From an uncultured Oscillospiraceae bacterium (GTDB lineage: Bacteria; Bacillota; Clostridia; Oscillospirales; Acutalibacteraceae): a stretch of DNA of 20,970 nucleotides. The translations under genes were made by a program, and so were the position numbers. Shown here one piece after another: positions 1-7,105 of this stretch (positions are counted from its first letter, which is position 1; each line of letters begins with the position of its first letter). A model generated the notes under the pieces. It saw only the letters and a list, made by a program, of their open reading frames with translations. It had not been told where the DNA came from and did no database searches. The DNA lies in NCBI GenBank assembly GCA_900543215.1, contig UQQR01000028.1, positions 1 to 20,970 on the forward strand, read 5' to 3'.

Positions 1-536
1 TGCAATCGGGGTGTGACGAAACCCTTAAGAGGATGAACCGCCATTATGATACCGAATTTTACCGTGACCTTGTTTTGAGGATAAGGAAAATATTTAAAAA
101 TGCGGCAATAACGACCGATGTTATGGTAGGCTTTGCCGGCGAAACAGAGGAAGAATTCAATAAAAACCGTTCGTTTGTTGAGGAAATCGGCTTTGCTAAG
201 GTACATATTTTTGCTTATTCAAGAAGGCAGGGAACGGTGGCTTACGGTCTTCCGAATCAGGTCTCACGCCGTGAAAAGGCGGAGCGAAGCCGACTTATGA
301 GCGAAACCGCCGCAAAGACCGAGGAACGGTTCTTAGAGGCGCAGGTCGGAAAAATCTGCAATGTTCTTTTTGAAACGACGGAGGACGGATACGCAGAGGG
401 CTATACCGAGAATTACTCCCGTGTAAGGGTTGAATCGGAGAACAGCTTCTGCGGCAATATAATTCCTGTTAAAATTATATCCGCCGAGGGAACCTACTGT
501 ATGGGCGAGATTGTAAAGGACGGAGAAAATGCGTAA
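1..536 (+). CDS. mtaB: MtaB, tRNA t6A37 methylthiotransferase (3' part only)
   Basis: The reading frame is already open at base 3 (QSGCDETLKRM...), so the window starts inside the gene; about 178 residues remain of a protein usually about 430 long. What is seen is the end of the radical-SAM barrel (GCDETLKRMNRHY; ITTDVMVGFAGETEEEF; FAKVHIFAYSRRQGT) followed by a C-terminal TRAM-like domain (about the last 60 residues, ending GEIVKDGENA). The family adds a methylthio group to t6A37 of ANN-decoding tRNAs, giving ms2t6A, using two 4Fe-4S clusters; the cluster-binding cysteines lie upstream of the window. MtaB is preferred over MiaB or RimO because of the tail and because t6A genes follow directly. 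Its stop overlaps the tsaE start by 8 bases, indicating translational coupling. Confidence 0.9.
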   Translation, partial: QSGCDETLKRMNRHYDTEFYRDLVLRIRKIFKNAAITTDVMVGFAGETEEEFNKNRSFVEEIGFAKVHIFAYSRRQGTVAYGLPNQVSRREKAERSRLMSETAAKTEERFLEAQVGKICNVLFETTEDGYAEGYTENYSRVRVESENSFCGNIIPVKIISAEGTYCMGEIVKDGENA

Positions 537-969
537 ATATATATCAAATTCGCCCGAGGAAACCGAGGAGCTGGGGGAACGGCTTGCGAAAAAGCTTTCT
601 GGCGGCGAGGTAGTGGCGTTTAAGGGCGGACTCGGAATGGGCAAGACCTGTTTTACAAGGGGACTTGCAAAGGGACTTGGCTTTAACGGCGAGGTAACCT
701 CGCCTACCTTTGCGCTTATAAATGAATATATCGGCGGAAGATTGCCGCTTTACCATTTTGATATGTATCGTATCTCCGGTTGGGAGGACCTTTATTCCAC
801 CGGCTTTTTTGAGTATCTTGAGGAGGGCGGCGTAATTGCCGCCGAATGGAGCGAAAACATTGAAAATGCGCTTCCGCAAAGCACGGTAACGGTGTCTTTT
901 GTACGGATTGACGACAACACCCGTGAGATTGAAATAAGCGGAGGCCCCACCTTGGAGGAAGAAATATGA
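529..969 (+). CDS. tsaE: TsaE, ATPase of the t6A37 tRNA modification complex
   Basis: 146 residues, normal length for TsaE (YjeE). The Walker A loop is GGLGMGKT at residues 33-40, followed by the family signature SPTFALINEY (about 58-67), the YHFDMYR motif with the conserved Asp78, and AEWSE near residue 105. TsaE hydrolyses ATP to drive turnover of the TsaB-TsaD core that transfers threonylcarbamoyl to A37 of ANN-decoding tRNAs. The start at 529 lies inside the end of mtaB, and the stop overlaps the tsaB start in an ATGA, so the genes are coupled in one transcript. No tsaD or tsaC is visible in the window; they must be elsewhere. Confidence 0.96.
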   Translation: MRKYISNSPEETEELGERLAKKLSGGEVVAFKGGLGMGKTCFTRGLAKGLGFNGEVTSPTFALINEYIGGRLPLYHFDMYRISGWEDLYSTGFFEYLEEGGVIAAEWSENIENALPQSTVTVSFVRIDDNTREIEISGGPTLEEEI

Positions 970-1685
970 AGATACTATCGCTTGAATGTTCGGCAACTCC
1001 GGCGTCGGCGGCAATAACCGAAAACGGGAAAATAATAGCCTCGGCGTTTGTAAATGTAAAGCTTACACATTCTCATACTCTTATGCCTATGGCGGAAAAT
1101 CTTTTAAGTGCGGCGGCGCTTGACATAGATGATATAGACGGACTTGCGATAAGCGACGGACCCGGCTCCTTTACCGGAATAAGGATAGGAATAAGTGCGG
1201 TCAAGGGCCTTGCGGCGCCCCGTGATCTCCCCTGCGTCGGGGTTTCAACCCTTCTTTCAATGGCGTATAATCTTATAGACAGGGACTGCATTGTCTGCGC
1301 GGTTATGGACGCCAGATGCAATCAGGTCTATAACGCATTGTTTGATATTGAGGGCGGAAAAATCTCCCGAATTTGCGATGACAGAGCGCTTATGTGCGAG
1401 GAATTGGCAAAAGATTTAAAAAAACTCTCGCAAAGAGAGAATAAATGTGTTATAATAGTCGGCGATGGCAGTAGGGTGTTCGGTCCGTATGTCAGCAATA
1501 TGGAAAATGTTTTTGAGGCGCCCGAAAGGGACAGGCTTCAGAATGCGGTTTCAGTTGCGCTTGCGGCAGAAAAAATGTTTGAAGAAAATAAAACCGTTAC
1601 TGCCGACCGCTTACTGCCTGTGTATTTAAGACTTCCGCAGGCTGAAAGGGAGCTTAAAAAGAAAAAAGAGGGGTTAGCAGAATGA
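966..1685 (+). CDS. tsaB: TsaB, t6A37 modification complex subunit
   Basis: 239 residues, matching the TsaB (YeaZ) family of ASKHA-fold proteins. The N-terminal strand (MKILSLECSATPASAAI) and the signature SDGPGSFTGIRIG at about residues 63-75 are diagnostic. TsaB is the non-catalytic scaffold that dimerises with TsaD and binds TsaE. It overlaps tsaE by an ATGA at its start and rpiB by an ATGA at its end. In many Firmicutes tsaB is followed by rimI and tsaD; here both are missing and rpiB follows instead. The first residues read LECS where many homologues have a D-T-S type motif, a minor variation in a protein that is not itself catalytic. Confidence 0.95.
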   Translation: MKILSLECSATPASAAITENGKIIASAFVNVKLTHSHTLMPMAENLLSAAALDIDDIDGLAISDGPGSFTGIRIGISAVKGLAAPRDLPCVGVSTLLSMAYNLIDRDCIVCAVMDARCNQVYNALFDIEGGKISRICDDRALMCEELAKDLKKLSQRENKCVIIVGDGSRVFGPYVSNMENVFEAPERDRLQNAVSVALAAEKMFEENKTVTADRLLPVYLRLPQAERELKKKKEGLAE

Positions 1686-2128
1686 AGATAGCCATTGGAT
1701 GCGACCACGGCGGCTTTGAGCACAAGAACGCTATCGCCGAGCATCTTAAGGAACGCGGTTTCACGGTTGAAGATTTCGGAATTTACGAAAACCGTTCGGT
1801 TGATTATCCCGAAATTGCCTTAAAGGTTGCAAACAGCATTAAAAACGGTGAAAACGAGCTTGGAATACTTGTTTGCGGAACGGGCATCGGTATGTCTATG
1901 GCGGCAAACAAGGTAAACGGAATAAGGGCGGCTGCCTGCAGCGACCATTTTTCCGCAAAGTACACACGGATGCACAACAACGCAAATATTTTGTGTCTGG
2001 GCGGCCGTGTTATAGGTATAGGTACGGCGTTGGAACTTGCCGATCTGTTTGTTGATACGGAATATGAGGGCGGCAGACATCAGAGACGCCTTGATATGAT
2101 AACAGAAATTGAAAAATCACAAAATTAA
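1682..2128 (+). CDS. rpiB: RpiB, ribose 5-phosphate isomerase B
   Basis: 148 residues, full length for the RpiB/LacAB fold. Seen: N-terminal IGCDHGGFEHK with Asp8 and His9, the CGTGIGMSMAANK loop with the expected catalytic Cys65, and the RMHNNANILCLGGRVIG block containing the conserved His. It interconverts ribulose 5-phosphate and ribose 5-phosphate in the cytosolic pentose phosphate pathway, feeding PRPP, which is the co-substrate of the next gene, upp. The ATG overlaps the tsaB stop (ATGA). Sugar-specific relatives (allose 6-phosphate isomerase, LacA/LacB) share this fold, but the context and catalytic Cys favour RpiB. Confidence 0.94.
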   Translation: MKIAIGCDHGGFEHKNAIAEHLKERGFTVEDFGIYENRSVDYPEIALKVANSIKNGENELGILVCGTGIGMSMAANKVNGIRAAACSDHFSAKYTRMHNNANILCLGGRVIGIGTALELADLFVDTEYEGGRHQRRLDMITEIEKSQN

Positions 2129-2146
2129 AAAACGGGGGAATATAAA

Positions 2147-2779
2147 ATGAACAAAAATATATTTGTTATGGATCATCCGCTTATTCAGCACAAGCTTACG
2201 ATATTAAGGGATGAAAGAACAGGCTCAAAGCAGTTCAGAGAGCTTATAAGTGAGATCGCAATGCTTATGCTTTACGAATCGACAAGGGATCTTCCGCTTG
2301 TTGAGGTCGAGACCAAAACACCTATTACGGTAGCGAAGACCAAAAAGCTTGCAGGCCGTAAAATGGCATTTGTTCCGATCCTCCGTGCCGGACTCGGTAT
2401 GGTTGACGGCGTCCTTTCCCTTATTCCTGCGGCAAGGGTAGGACACATCGGTATGTACCGTGACCCCGAAACGCACAAGCCGGTTGATTATTACTGCAAG
2501 CTGCCCGCTGACCTTAACGAGCGTGATGTTTTTGTTCTTGATCCTATGCTTGCGACAGGCGGCAGCGCTATCGACGCCGTTTCGAAGATCAAGGAATTTA
2601 ACCCCAAGAGAATTAAGTTTATGTGTATAATTGCCGCTCCCGAGGGGCTTGAGGCATTCAGCAAGGCACATCCCGATGTACCCGTTTACTGTGCGGGTCT
2701 TGACGATCATCTCAACGAAAATTGCTACATAGTTCCGGGTCTCGGAGATGCCGGCGACCGAATTTTCGGAACAAAATAA
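2147..2779 (+). CDS. upp: Upp, uracil phosphoribosyltransferase
   Basis: 210 residues, normal length. The PRPP-binding loop VLDPMLATGGSA begins near residue 130 with Asp132, and the uracil-binding C-terminus PGLGDAGDRIFGTK is intact. It converts uracil and PRPP to UMP in pyrimidine salvage. The start is supported by a purine-rich site (ACGGGGGA) about 8 bases upstream of the ATG at 2147. It is the last gene of the operon from mtaB, 18 bases after rpiB, and is closed by the hairpin at 2794-2823. The pairing with rpiB links ribose 5-phosphate supply to nucleotide salvage. Confidence 0.97.
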   Translation: MNKNIFVMDHPLIQHKLTILRDERTGSKQFRELISEIAMLMLYESTRDLPLVEVETKTPITVAKTKKLAGRKMAFVPILRAGLGMVDGVLSLIPAARVGHIGMYRDPETHKPVDYYCKLPADLNERDVFVLDPMLATGGSAIDAVSKIKEFNPKRIKFMCIIAAPEGLEAFSKAHPDVPVYCAGLDDHLNENCYIVPGLGDAGDRIFGTK

Positions 2780-2793
2780 TATTACAATAACAG

Positions 2794-2825
2794 ACCGCCG
2801 CGCGGAATATTCCGCACGGCGGTTT
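2794..2825. terminator. Bidirectional terminator between upp and the araC-type gene
   Basis: A hairpin with arms ACCGCCG (2794-2800) and CGGCGGT (2817-2823), extended inside by GCGGAAT/ATTCCGC (2802-2815) with a single mismatch pair between. T residues follow on the + side. It lies between two convergent genes and can serve both. Confidence 0.8.
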
Positions 2826-2828
2826 CGC

Positions 2829-3665
2829 TTAATATATACTCTCGCCCGAAATCCTGTATTCACTTGGCGTAAGACCGGTGATTTTTTTGAATGCCTTATT
2901 AAAGTTAGCGGTGTTGTTGTATCCGCACATGGTTGCTATGTCAAGCACGGTTCTGCCCTTTTCCTCCGAAAGAAGCCGTATAGCCGATTCTATTCTTCTT
3001 GAATTTATATAATCCCACAGGGTTATTCCGCTTACCGAATGAAAAAGCGAGGAATAATAATTAGGGCTCATTCCCGCAATCTCCGACAGGGAGGACAGGG
3101 TGAAATGCTCGGACAAATTGGTGTCTATATATTGTATAGTCCGCCTTACGGATTTAAGCCTGTCACGGCTCAGCTCTGCCGTATCGGTGGAGTAGCCGAA
3201 AACCCTGATAAGCTTTATTACTATTGAATTAAGATAGGATTTTACAAGCAGGGCGTACTCGGGTTCTTTGTTTGAAAGCTCCGATTTTATTTTGCCGAAA
3301 AGCTCGGAAATCTCACCTGCGTTTTCTGCCGATATGCAGTTTGAAAAATCGGGGCTGTGCGAAAAGCAAAAATTAAAATTACGGTCTGTCAGACTGTCGT
3401 ACCATCTGCCCCAAAGATACCTCGGCTCGAAGTGCAGATTTATAATTTCAAGTCCGTTTTCCCCCACGGCGGTTATGCAGTGCTGCTCGTTGCTTGAAAA
3501 AACAAATATTTCGCCGCTTGTTATGTTGTGTACGGCGCAGGCGGCGGTGTGCTGTTTATACCGTCGCATCTCGTGGCAGATGTTGTTGAGGGAGCGGCAA
3601 AGACCCATGTTAAGGACGATTTTGGTTTTGAAATGATTTGTCAGGGTAAATTTACAACCGCTCAA
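2829..3665 (-). CDS. AraC-family regulator with a non-homologous N-terminus (probably 5'-truncated)
   Basis: The open frame is 278 residues. The C-terminal third is a complete AraC DNA-binding domain with two helix-turn-helix units: first around LSSLSEIAGMSPNYYSSLF, second around VLDIATMCGYNNTANFNKAF, ending GLTPSEYR. The middle (HNITSGEIFVF onward, about residue 47) looks like the second half of an AraC sugar-binding cupin. The first ~46 residues do not look like a cupin: they are the antisense of a convincing RraA-like coding sequence on the + strand, and no good ribosome binding site is seen before the ATG at 3665. I infer that the true 5' end and promoter were lost at a junction near 3525-3545. 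It would originally have been the divergent regulator of the catabolic genes to its right. Probably non-functional or altered. Confidence 0.75.
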   Translation of the reverse strand: MSGCKFTLTNHFKTKIVLNMGLCRSLNNICHEMRRYKQHTAACAVHNITSGEIFVFSSNEQHCITAVGENGLEIINLHFEPRYLWGRWYDSLTDRNFNFCFSHSPDFSNCISAENAGEISELFGKIKSELSNKEPEYALLVKSYLNSIVIKLIRVFGYSTDTAELSRDRLKSVRRTIQYIDTNLSEHFTLSSLSEIAGMSPNYYSSLFHSVSGITLWDYINSRRIESAIRLLSEEKGRTVLDIATMCGYNNTANFNKAFKKITGLTPSEYRISGESIY

Positions 3666-3821
3666 ATAGATAAAAATACCTGGACGGAGGAGATGCTTGA
3701 TATGCTCCTTGACTGGATAAAGACCGACCCGAGGGGCGAGGAGTACCGTGACCTTGATTGGTCAAAGGAATACGATTTAGCTCGCAACGGCGACCCGAAC
3801 GATACACAGACAGCACTTTAA
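3528..3821 (+). pseudogene. 3' fragment of an RraA-like family gene
   Basis: The frame from about 3540 reads GGVLFIPSHLVADVVEGAAK, then DDFGFEMI, TTAQIDKNTWTEEML and a DPNDTQTAL tail. This is the C-terminal part of RraA-like (demethylmenaquinone methyltransferase-fold) proteins as found in sugar-acid or aldolase-type catabolic clusters. Only about 90 residues remain of a protein normally 160-230 or more long; the catalytic Gly/Arg/Asp region is absent. A GTG at 3528 could start translation but has no convincing ribosome binding site, and its first codons overlap antisense the AraC-type frame. The gene ends 16 bases before the SDR gene, so it was probably the first gene of that operon. Call of family from motifs only; truncation is inferred from missing N-terminal sequence. 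Confidence 0.7.
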
Positions 3822-3837
3822 ATTGAGGTGAACAAAA

Positions 3838-4578
3838 ATGTCAAACGGAAAGCGTGTGCTTGTAATAGGCTCGTCCCGCGGAATAGGCAGGGCAATAGCG
3901 ATAAGGCTTGCAAAGGACGGCTTTGAGGTTATCGTACATTGCGCAGGAAATACGGCAAAGGCAGCAGAGGAAACCAAGGCAATAATAGAAAAGAACGGAG
4001 GCAAAGCCAAGGTTATTAAGGCAAACCTCTGCAATACGGCGGAAACCGCACTTTTGGCCGGGAAAATGGGAAATATCGACGCGCTTGTGCTTAATGCATC
4101 GCTTCAGTACCGCAATCACTGGGAGGAAATACCCTTAAGCGAGGTTCAAGAGCAGCTTAACTGCAATTTTGTATCATCCCTAATGCTGATACAGGCGGCG
4201 GTTCCTAATATGAAAGAAAAAGGCTGGGGCAGAATTGTAACCGTAGGCTCCGTGCAGGAGGCAAAGCCGCACCCCGATATGCTTATATATTCCGCAAGCA
4301 AGGCGGCGCAGACCAATATGGTAAAATCTCTTTCGCTCCAGCTGGCGCCGTTTGGTATAACGGTTAATAATATGGCGCCCGGCGTTATTTATACCGACCG
4401 TAATATCGAAGCTCTTTCCGACCCCGAATACGCAAAAAAAGTTACCTCTTCAATTCCCGTCGGCTTTTACGGAACGCCCGAGGACTGTGCCGGAACGGTA
4501 AGCCTTTTGTGCTCGGACGGCGGCAGATATATAACAGGGCAGAGCATTTATGTTGACGGAGGCAAAAGCGTTCAATGA
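3838..4578 (+). CDS. SDR-family NAD(P)-dependent oxidoreductase
   Basis: 246 residues, classical short-chain dehydrogenase length. The cofactor loop GSSRGIG is at residues 12-18, the NAS(L) motif follows strand 4, Ser138 lies in VGSVQ, and the catalytic Tyr151-x3-Lys155 is in YSASK. The C-terminus (GRYITGQSIYVDGG) is typical of FabG-like SDRs. The substrate cannot be read from sequence; the flanking RraA-like fragment and UlaG-like hydrolase suggest sugar-acid or polyol catabolism rather than fatty-acid synthesis. Ribosome binding site GAGGTG lies 8 bases before the ATG. The stop overlaps the next gene in an ATGA, so the two are translationally coupled. Confidence 0.9.
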   Translation: MSNGKRVLVIGSSRGIGRAIAIRLAKDGFEVIVHCAGNTAKAAEETKAIIEKNGGKAKVIKANLCNTAETALLAGKMGNIDALVLNASLQYRNHWEEIPLSEVQEQLNCNFVSSLMLIQAAVPNMKEKGWGRIVTVGSVQEAKPHPDMLIYSASKAAQTNMVKSLSLQLAPFGITVNNMAPGVIYTDRNIEALSDPEYAKKVTSSIPVGFYGTPEDCAGTVSLLCSDGGRYITGQSIYVDGGKSVQ

Positions 4579-5264
4579 CGGTAAGATTTTTGGGACAGAG
4601 CGGTTATGTGTTAAAAACCGAGAACACCAAAATTATAATAGACCCTTATTTGTCAGACAGCGTTAACCGCATAGAGAACAGACCGCGGACACTGCCTCTG
4701 CCGATGAAGCCCGAGGATATAAGCTGCGACGCAGTTATCTGCACGCATAATCACCTTGACCATTTAGACCCCGATACGGTTGTAAGAATAAATGAAAATC
4801 AGTTTTATATAACCACAAACGAGGGGAAAGAGGAGCTGGAAAGGCTCGGCAGAACAAATGTAAGGGCGCTTGGCACGGGGGAAAGCATTACCGTCGGCGA
4901 TTTTACAATTACTGCCGTTTCGGCTTTTCATACGGTCGAGGCATTCGGACTTATAATAGAAACCGAACACAAAACTCTCTATTTAAGCGGAGATACGCTT
5001 TTTGACGAAAGGCTTTTCGAAATTTCAAAATACGAGCCCGACTGTACCTTCATATGTATCAACGGCAGACTTGGCAATATGAATGTAAATGAGGCGCTTG
5101 TTATCGCCCAAAAAATCGGGGCGCCCGTAAATGTGCCTAACCATTACGATATGTTTGAATCAAATTCCGAAGACCCCGAAAAATTCACAAAGCATATCTA
5201 CGGCGGATTTACAATGGAATTTAATACCGAATATGTCCTGACGGCAGGCGGCTTAGTAAAATAA
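4575..5264 (+). CDS. UlaG-like metallo-beta-lactamase-fold hydrolase
   Basis: 229 residues. The metal motif is THNHLDHLD with His58, His60, Asp62 and His63; further ligands are probably His119, Asp140 (SGDTLFDERLF) and His190 (VPNHYDMF). The N-terminus FLGQSGYVLKTENTKIIIDP is typical of the UlaG/UPF0173 branch, as is the block ICINGRLGNMNVNEA. UlaG is the L-ascorbate 6-phosphate lactonase, but many relatives have other or unknown substrates, so a lactone or phosphodiester of a sugar acid is only a guess. It is coupled to the SDR gene by ATGA overlap and probably ends the operon; no clear hairpin follows before the next promoter. Confidence 0.85.
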   Translation: MTVRFLGQSGYVLKTENTKIIIDPYLSDSVNRIENRPRTLPLPMKPEDISCDAVICTHNHLDHLDPDTVVRINENQFYITTNEGKEELERLGRTNVRALGTGESITVGDFTITAVSAFHTVEAFGLIIETEHKTLYLSGDTLFDERLFEISKYEPDCTFICINGRLGNMNVNEALVIAQKIGAPVNVPNHYDMFESNSEDPEKFTKHIYGGFTMEFNTEYVLTAGGLVK

Positions 5265-5270
5265 ACGGTG

Positions 5271-5299
5271 TTGAAAAGGGCTCCGCTGTGTGATATACT
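5271..5299 (+). promoter_or_regulatory. Sigma-A-type promoter for the TRIC-channel gene
   Basis: TTGAAA (5271-5276), a 17-base spacer and TATACT (5294-5299), close to consensus, 22 bases before the GTG start at 5321. Confidence 0.75.
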
Positions 5300-5320
5300 T
5301 AGCTTGCGGAGGCGAGTGCT

Positions 5321-5980
5321 GTGACCGATAGGGTTTTGTTTATTTTTGAAATGATAGGAATAGTGGCGTGTGCGGCTTCGGGGGCTTTAGCGGGTATGCA
5401 TAAGCATATGGACGCTTTCGGGGTCTCGTTTTTGGCTGTTATTTCGGCAATGGGCGGCGGTATTTTAAGGGATCTTATACTGGGCGCCGTTCCCCCTATC
5501 GCTTTCACAAAACCGATTTATGTTATGACCGCGATTGCGGTAGCGCTCTTAATGTTTTTTATAAACAGATATTTCCCAAAGCACAGTTGGGGCAGACTTA
5601 AAGGTCTTGTGTTTCTTTATATGGACGCGGTAGGTCTCGGAGCGTTTACCGTGGTCGGTATTAAAAAGGCTGTAAATATCTATGGGTTCGAGCATCTGTT
5701 TCTGGTGTTTTCAACCGGATTTATTACAGGCGTGGGCGGCGGTATTTTAAGAGATATTTTAGCCGGCGATACGCCCGGAATTTTTATTAAGTATTTTTAC
5801 GCCAGCGCCTCGGTAATCGGGGCGGTGGTGTCAATGGCGGTGTGGAACACCGTCGGTGAAAAGGCGGCTATGCTTATAGGCATAGCGGTTATCCTTATTT
5901 TAAGATTATGCGCGGCGCATTTCAGGTGGAATTTGTTTAAAGACCGCAGCCAAGCAGAAAAAACGGGTTCGGAGAGCTGA
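5321..5980 (+). CDS. TRIC/UPF0126-family integral membrane channel protein
   Basis: 219 residues with about seven hydrophobic segments. The family hallmark is the duplicated motif GGGILRDL: once at about residue 46 (AMGGGILRDLILG) and again near residue 143 (GVGGGILRDILAG), from an internal repeat of a three-helix unit. Bacterial TRIC-type proteins (YicG, YadS) form trimeric cation channels; physiological roles in Firmicutes are unclear. The GTG start at 5321 is chosen because GGAGG sits 8 bases upstream (5308-5312). The gene has its own promoter and its stop lies within the left arm region of a strong terminator, so it is monocistronic. Confidence 0.88.
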   Translation: MTDRVLFIFEMIGIVACAASGALAGMHKHMDAFGVSFLAVISAMGGGILRDLILGAVPPIAFTKPIYVMTAIAVALLMFFINRYFPKHSWGRLKGLVFLYMDAVGLGAFTVVGIKKAVNIYGFEHLFLVFSTGFITGVGGGILRDILAGDTPGIFIKYFYASASVIGAVVSMAVWNTVGEKAAMLIGIAVILILRLCAAHFRWNLFKDRSQAEKTGSES

Positions 5981-5999
5981 TGCTCCCGAACCCGTTTTT
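5958..5999. terminator. Bidirectional terminator between TRIC and DUF2493 genes
   Basis: ACGGGTTCGG (5963-5972) pairs with CCGAACCCGT (5986-5995), flanked by an A-run on the left and a T-run (5995-5999) on the right, so it works in both directions. It overlaps the TRIC stop codon and touches the end of the convergent gene. Confidence 0.88.
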
Positions 6000-6376
6000 C
6001 AGATATTAGAAATATCTTTAATTCTTAAAGGCTTTCCGCAATTTTGTGTGTACTTTACAGTTGATGCTGTCCCTCGGCTTTTACCGTCCCAAAAGCATAT
6101 GATATAGTCGGCTCGTTCAACCATTTCTTTATTCCTGCGAGGACCTGCCGACCTGCCGTATTTTTTCCAATCGGGCAAATAATACTCTATTTCAAATCCG
6201 TTTTCTTCTGCGTATCGTTCACCTAATTTATCTGCACCGTCAGCACCGCCGGAAATAATTGTTATGGAATAATCCTTTCTTATATTAGAAATACAATAAT
6301 TAATATACTGCTTTGCAACAGCATAATTATTAAAGATTCGGCAACCGGCAATTAAAACTCGTTTTACTTCTCTCAT
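5999..6376 (-). CDS. DUF2493 / YspA-like SLOG-fold protein
   Basis: About 125 residues from the ATG at 6376, which has GGGGTG 6 bases upstream; a GTG at 6385 would add three residues but would sit on that site. Motifs: KRVLIAGCR (first strand), IISGGADGADKLGERYA (nucleotide-binding loop and helix), GPRRNKEMVERAD and FWDGKSRGTAST. These match DUF2493, a Rossmann-like SLOG branch (YspA/cpYpsA-related) often found near mobile elements and proposed to bind nucleotide-derived ligands. Its function here is not known. It is divergent from an XRE repressor gene with two tandem palindromes between them, so it is very probably the regulated target. Base use is more AT-rich than the housekeeping genes, suggesting acquisition. 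Confidence 0.8.
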   Translation of the reverse strand: MREVKRVLIAGCRIFNNYAVAKQYINYCISNIRKDYSITIISGGADGADKLGERYAEENGFEIEYYLPDWKKYGRSAGPRRNKEMVERADYIICFWDGKSRGTASTVKYTQNCGKPLRIKDISNI

Positions 6377-6394
6377 AAACAACACCCCATAACT

Positions 6395-6420
6395 ATTTTA
6401 CTATTGTTTGATAGTAAAAT
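6395..6420. promoter_or_regulatory. Operator 1 of the DUF2493/XRE divergent pair
   Basis: A perfect 10-bp inverted repeat, ATTTTACTAT (6395-6404) and ATAGTAAAAT (6411-6420), separated by six bases TGTTTG. It lies between the divergent starts and shares core and spacing with the second site. Confidence 0.75.
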
Positions 6421-6423
6421 CAA

Positions 6424-6441
6424 TACTATGTTTTGATAGTA
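6424..6441. promoter_or_regulatory. Operator 2 of the DUF2493/XRE divergent pair
   Basis: TACTAT (6424-6429), six-base spacer GTTTTG, ATAGTA (6436-6441): the same core as operator 1. The two centres are 25 bp apart, which would favour cooperative repressor binding on nearly one face of the helix. Confidence 0.75.
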
Positions 6442-6468
6442 CATATACTTAAACTCGAGGTGGGTTAT

Positions 6469-6672
6469 ATGTATTATCCAAGACTTAAGGAATTAAGAGA
6501 AGACGGTGATTTTGTTCAAAAGGAAGTTGCGGCGGTTTTAGGAATTGACCAAAGGGTTTACAGCAATTATGAAATCGGCAAACGAGAAATACCGACGCAT
6601 TATGTAATTAAACTTGCAGAATTTTATAAAACATCAACCGATTATATTCTCGGCAGAACAGATAAGAGATAA
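6469..6672 (+). CDS. Small XRE-family (Cro/CI-like) repressor
   Basis: 67 residues from the ATG at 6469, preceded by GAGGTGGG (6457-6464); an upstream TTG is possible but has no binding site. The protein is little more than one HTH_3 domain: LKELREDGDFVQKEVAAVLG, with the recognition helix around DQRVYSNYEIGKREIP and the ending TSTDYILGRTDKR typical of minimal phage-like repressors. It probably binds the two TACTAT-N6-ATAGTA sites immediately upstream, repressing itself and the divergent DUF2493 gene. The structured repeat begins 12 bases after its stop. Confidence 0.9.
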   Translation: MYYPRLKELREDGDFVQKEVAAVLGIDQRVYSNYEIGKREIPTHYVIKLAEFYKTSTDYILGRTDKR

Positions 6673-6684
6673 TTATTATTTGTA

Positions 6685-7105
6685 CTCTGCTAACGCAGGT
6701 TTATAGCTTTTTGCTTTGCTTAGCCTGCTGCACTCGTGCCGTGCGGGCACATCCTTTCTTTATTGAAAGAAAGGATGCAAAGAGCATTAGGGGACCCGTG
6801 GGTGGGTCCCCTAAGACCCCACTACGGCAAGCAGGGAATTACACAGCCGTAAGTTACAGTCCCTATTTCCTGCTTGCCCAATGGCAAAGGGGTAAAACCC
6901 CTTTTTAAACCCCTTGCACAAGACCTTAGTCGGGGATACATAAGGGGTGTCCCCTTATGCCGTTAAGGAGAGTCCGAGAACCCGATCGGAAGGGTTCTCG
7001 GCGGTTCTTTCCCCTATTTCTGTGTGGACAGAAATAGGGTGCCCGTGCGGCAGGAGCACAAGCGGGCTCAGAATAGTAATAAACTATAAACCTGCGTTAG
7101 CAGAG
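6685..7105. repeat. 421-bp structured repeat with perfect 22-bp terminal inverted repeats (copy 1)
   Basis: The ends 6685-6706 and 7084-7105 are perfect inverted copies (left end begins CTCTGCTAACGCAGG). Between them lie seven stem-loops: 6750-6777 (12 bp), 6787-6814 (11 bp), 6826-6878 (10 bp), 6886-6904 (8 bp), 6939-6959 (9 bp), 6974-7001 (10 bp) and 7012-7039 (12 bp). The left and right halves are loosely symmetrical beyond the terminal repeats. No credible protein is encoded. The left ~245 bp recurs at 19443-19687. The terminal repeats suggest a small non-autonomous mobile element (MITE-like); I see no clear target-site duplication and no transposase. Family unknown to me. Confidence 0.85.

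Noticed and set aside
2225..2863. A long open frame antisense to upp
   Set aside because: The + strand frame is an unmistakable uracil phosphoribosyltransferase; the antisense product has no recognisable domain and no start site.
6711..6908. A 65-residue open frame within repeat copy 1
   Set aside because: Same reason: it reads through the stem-loops, has no ribosome binding site and no family resemblance.
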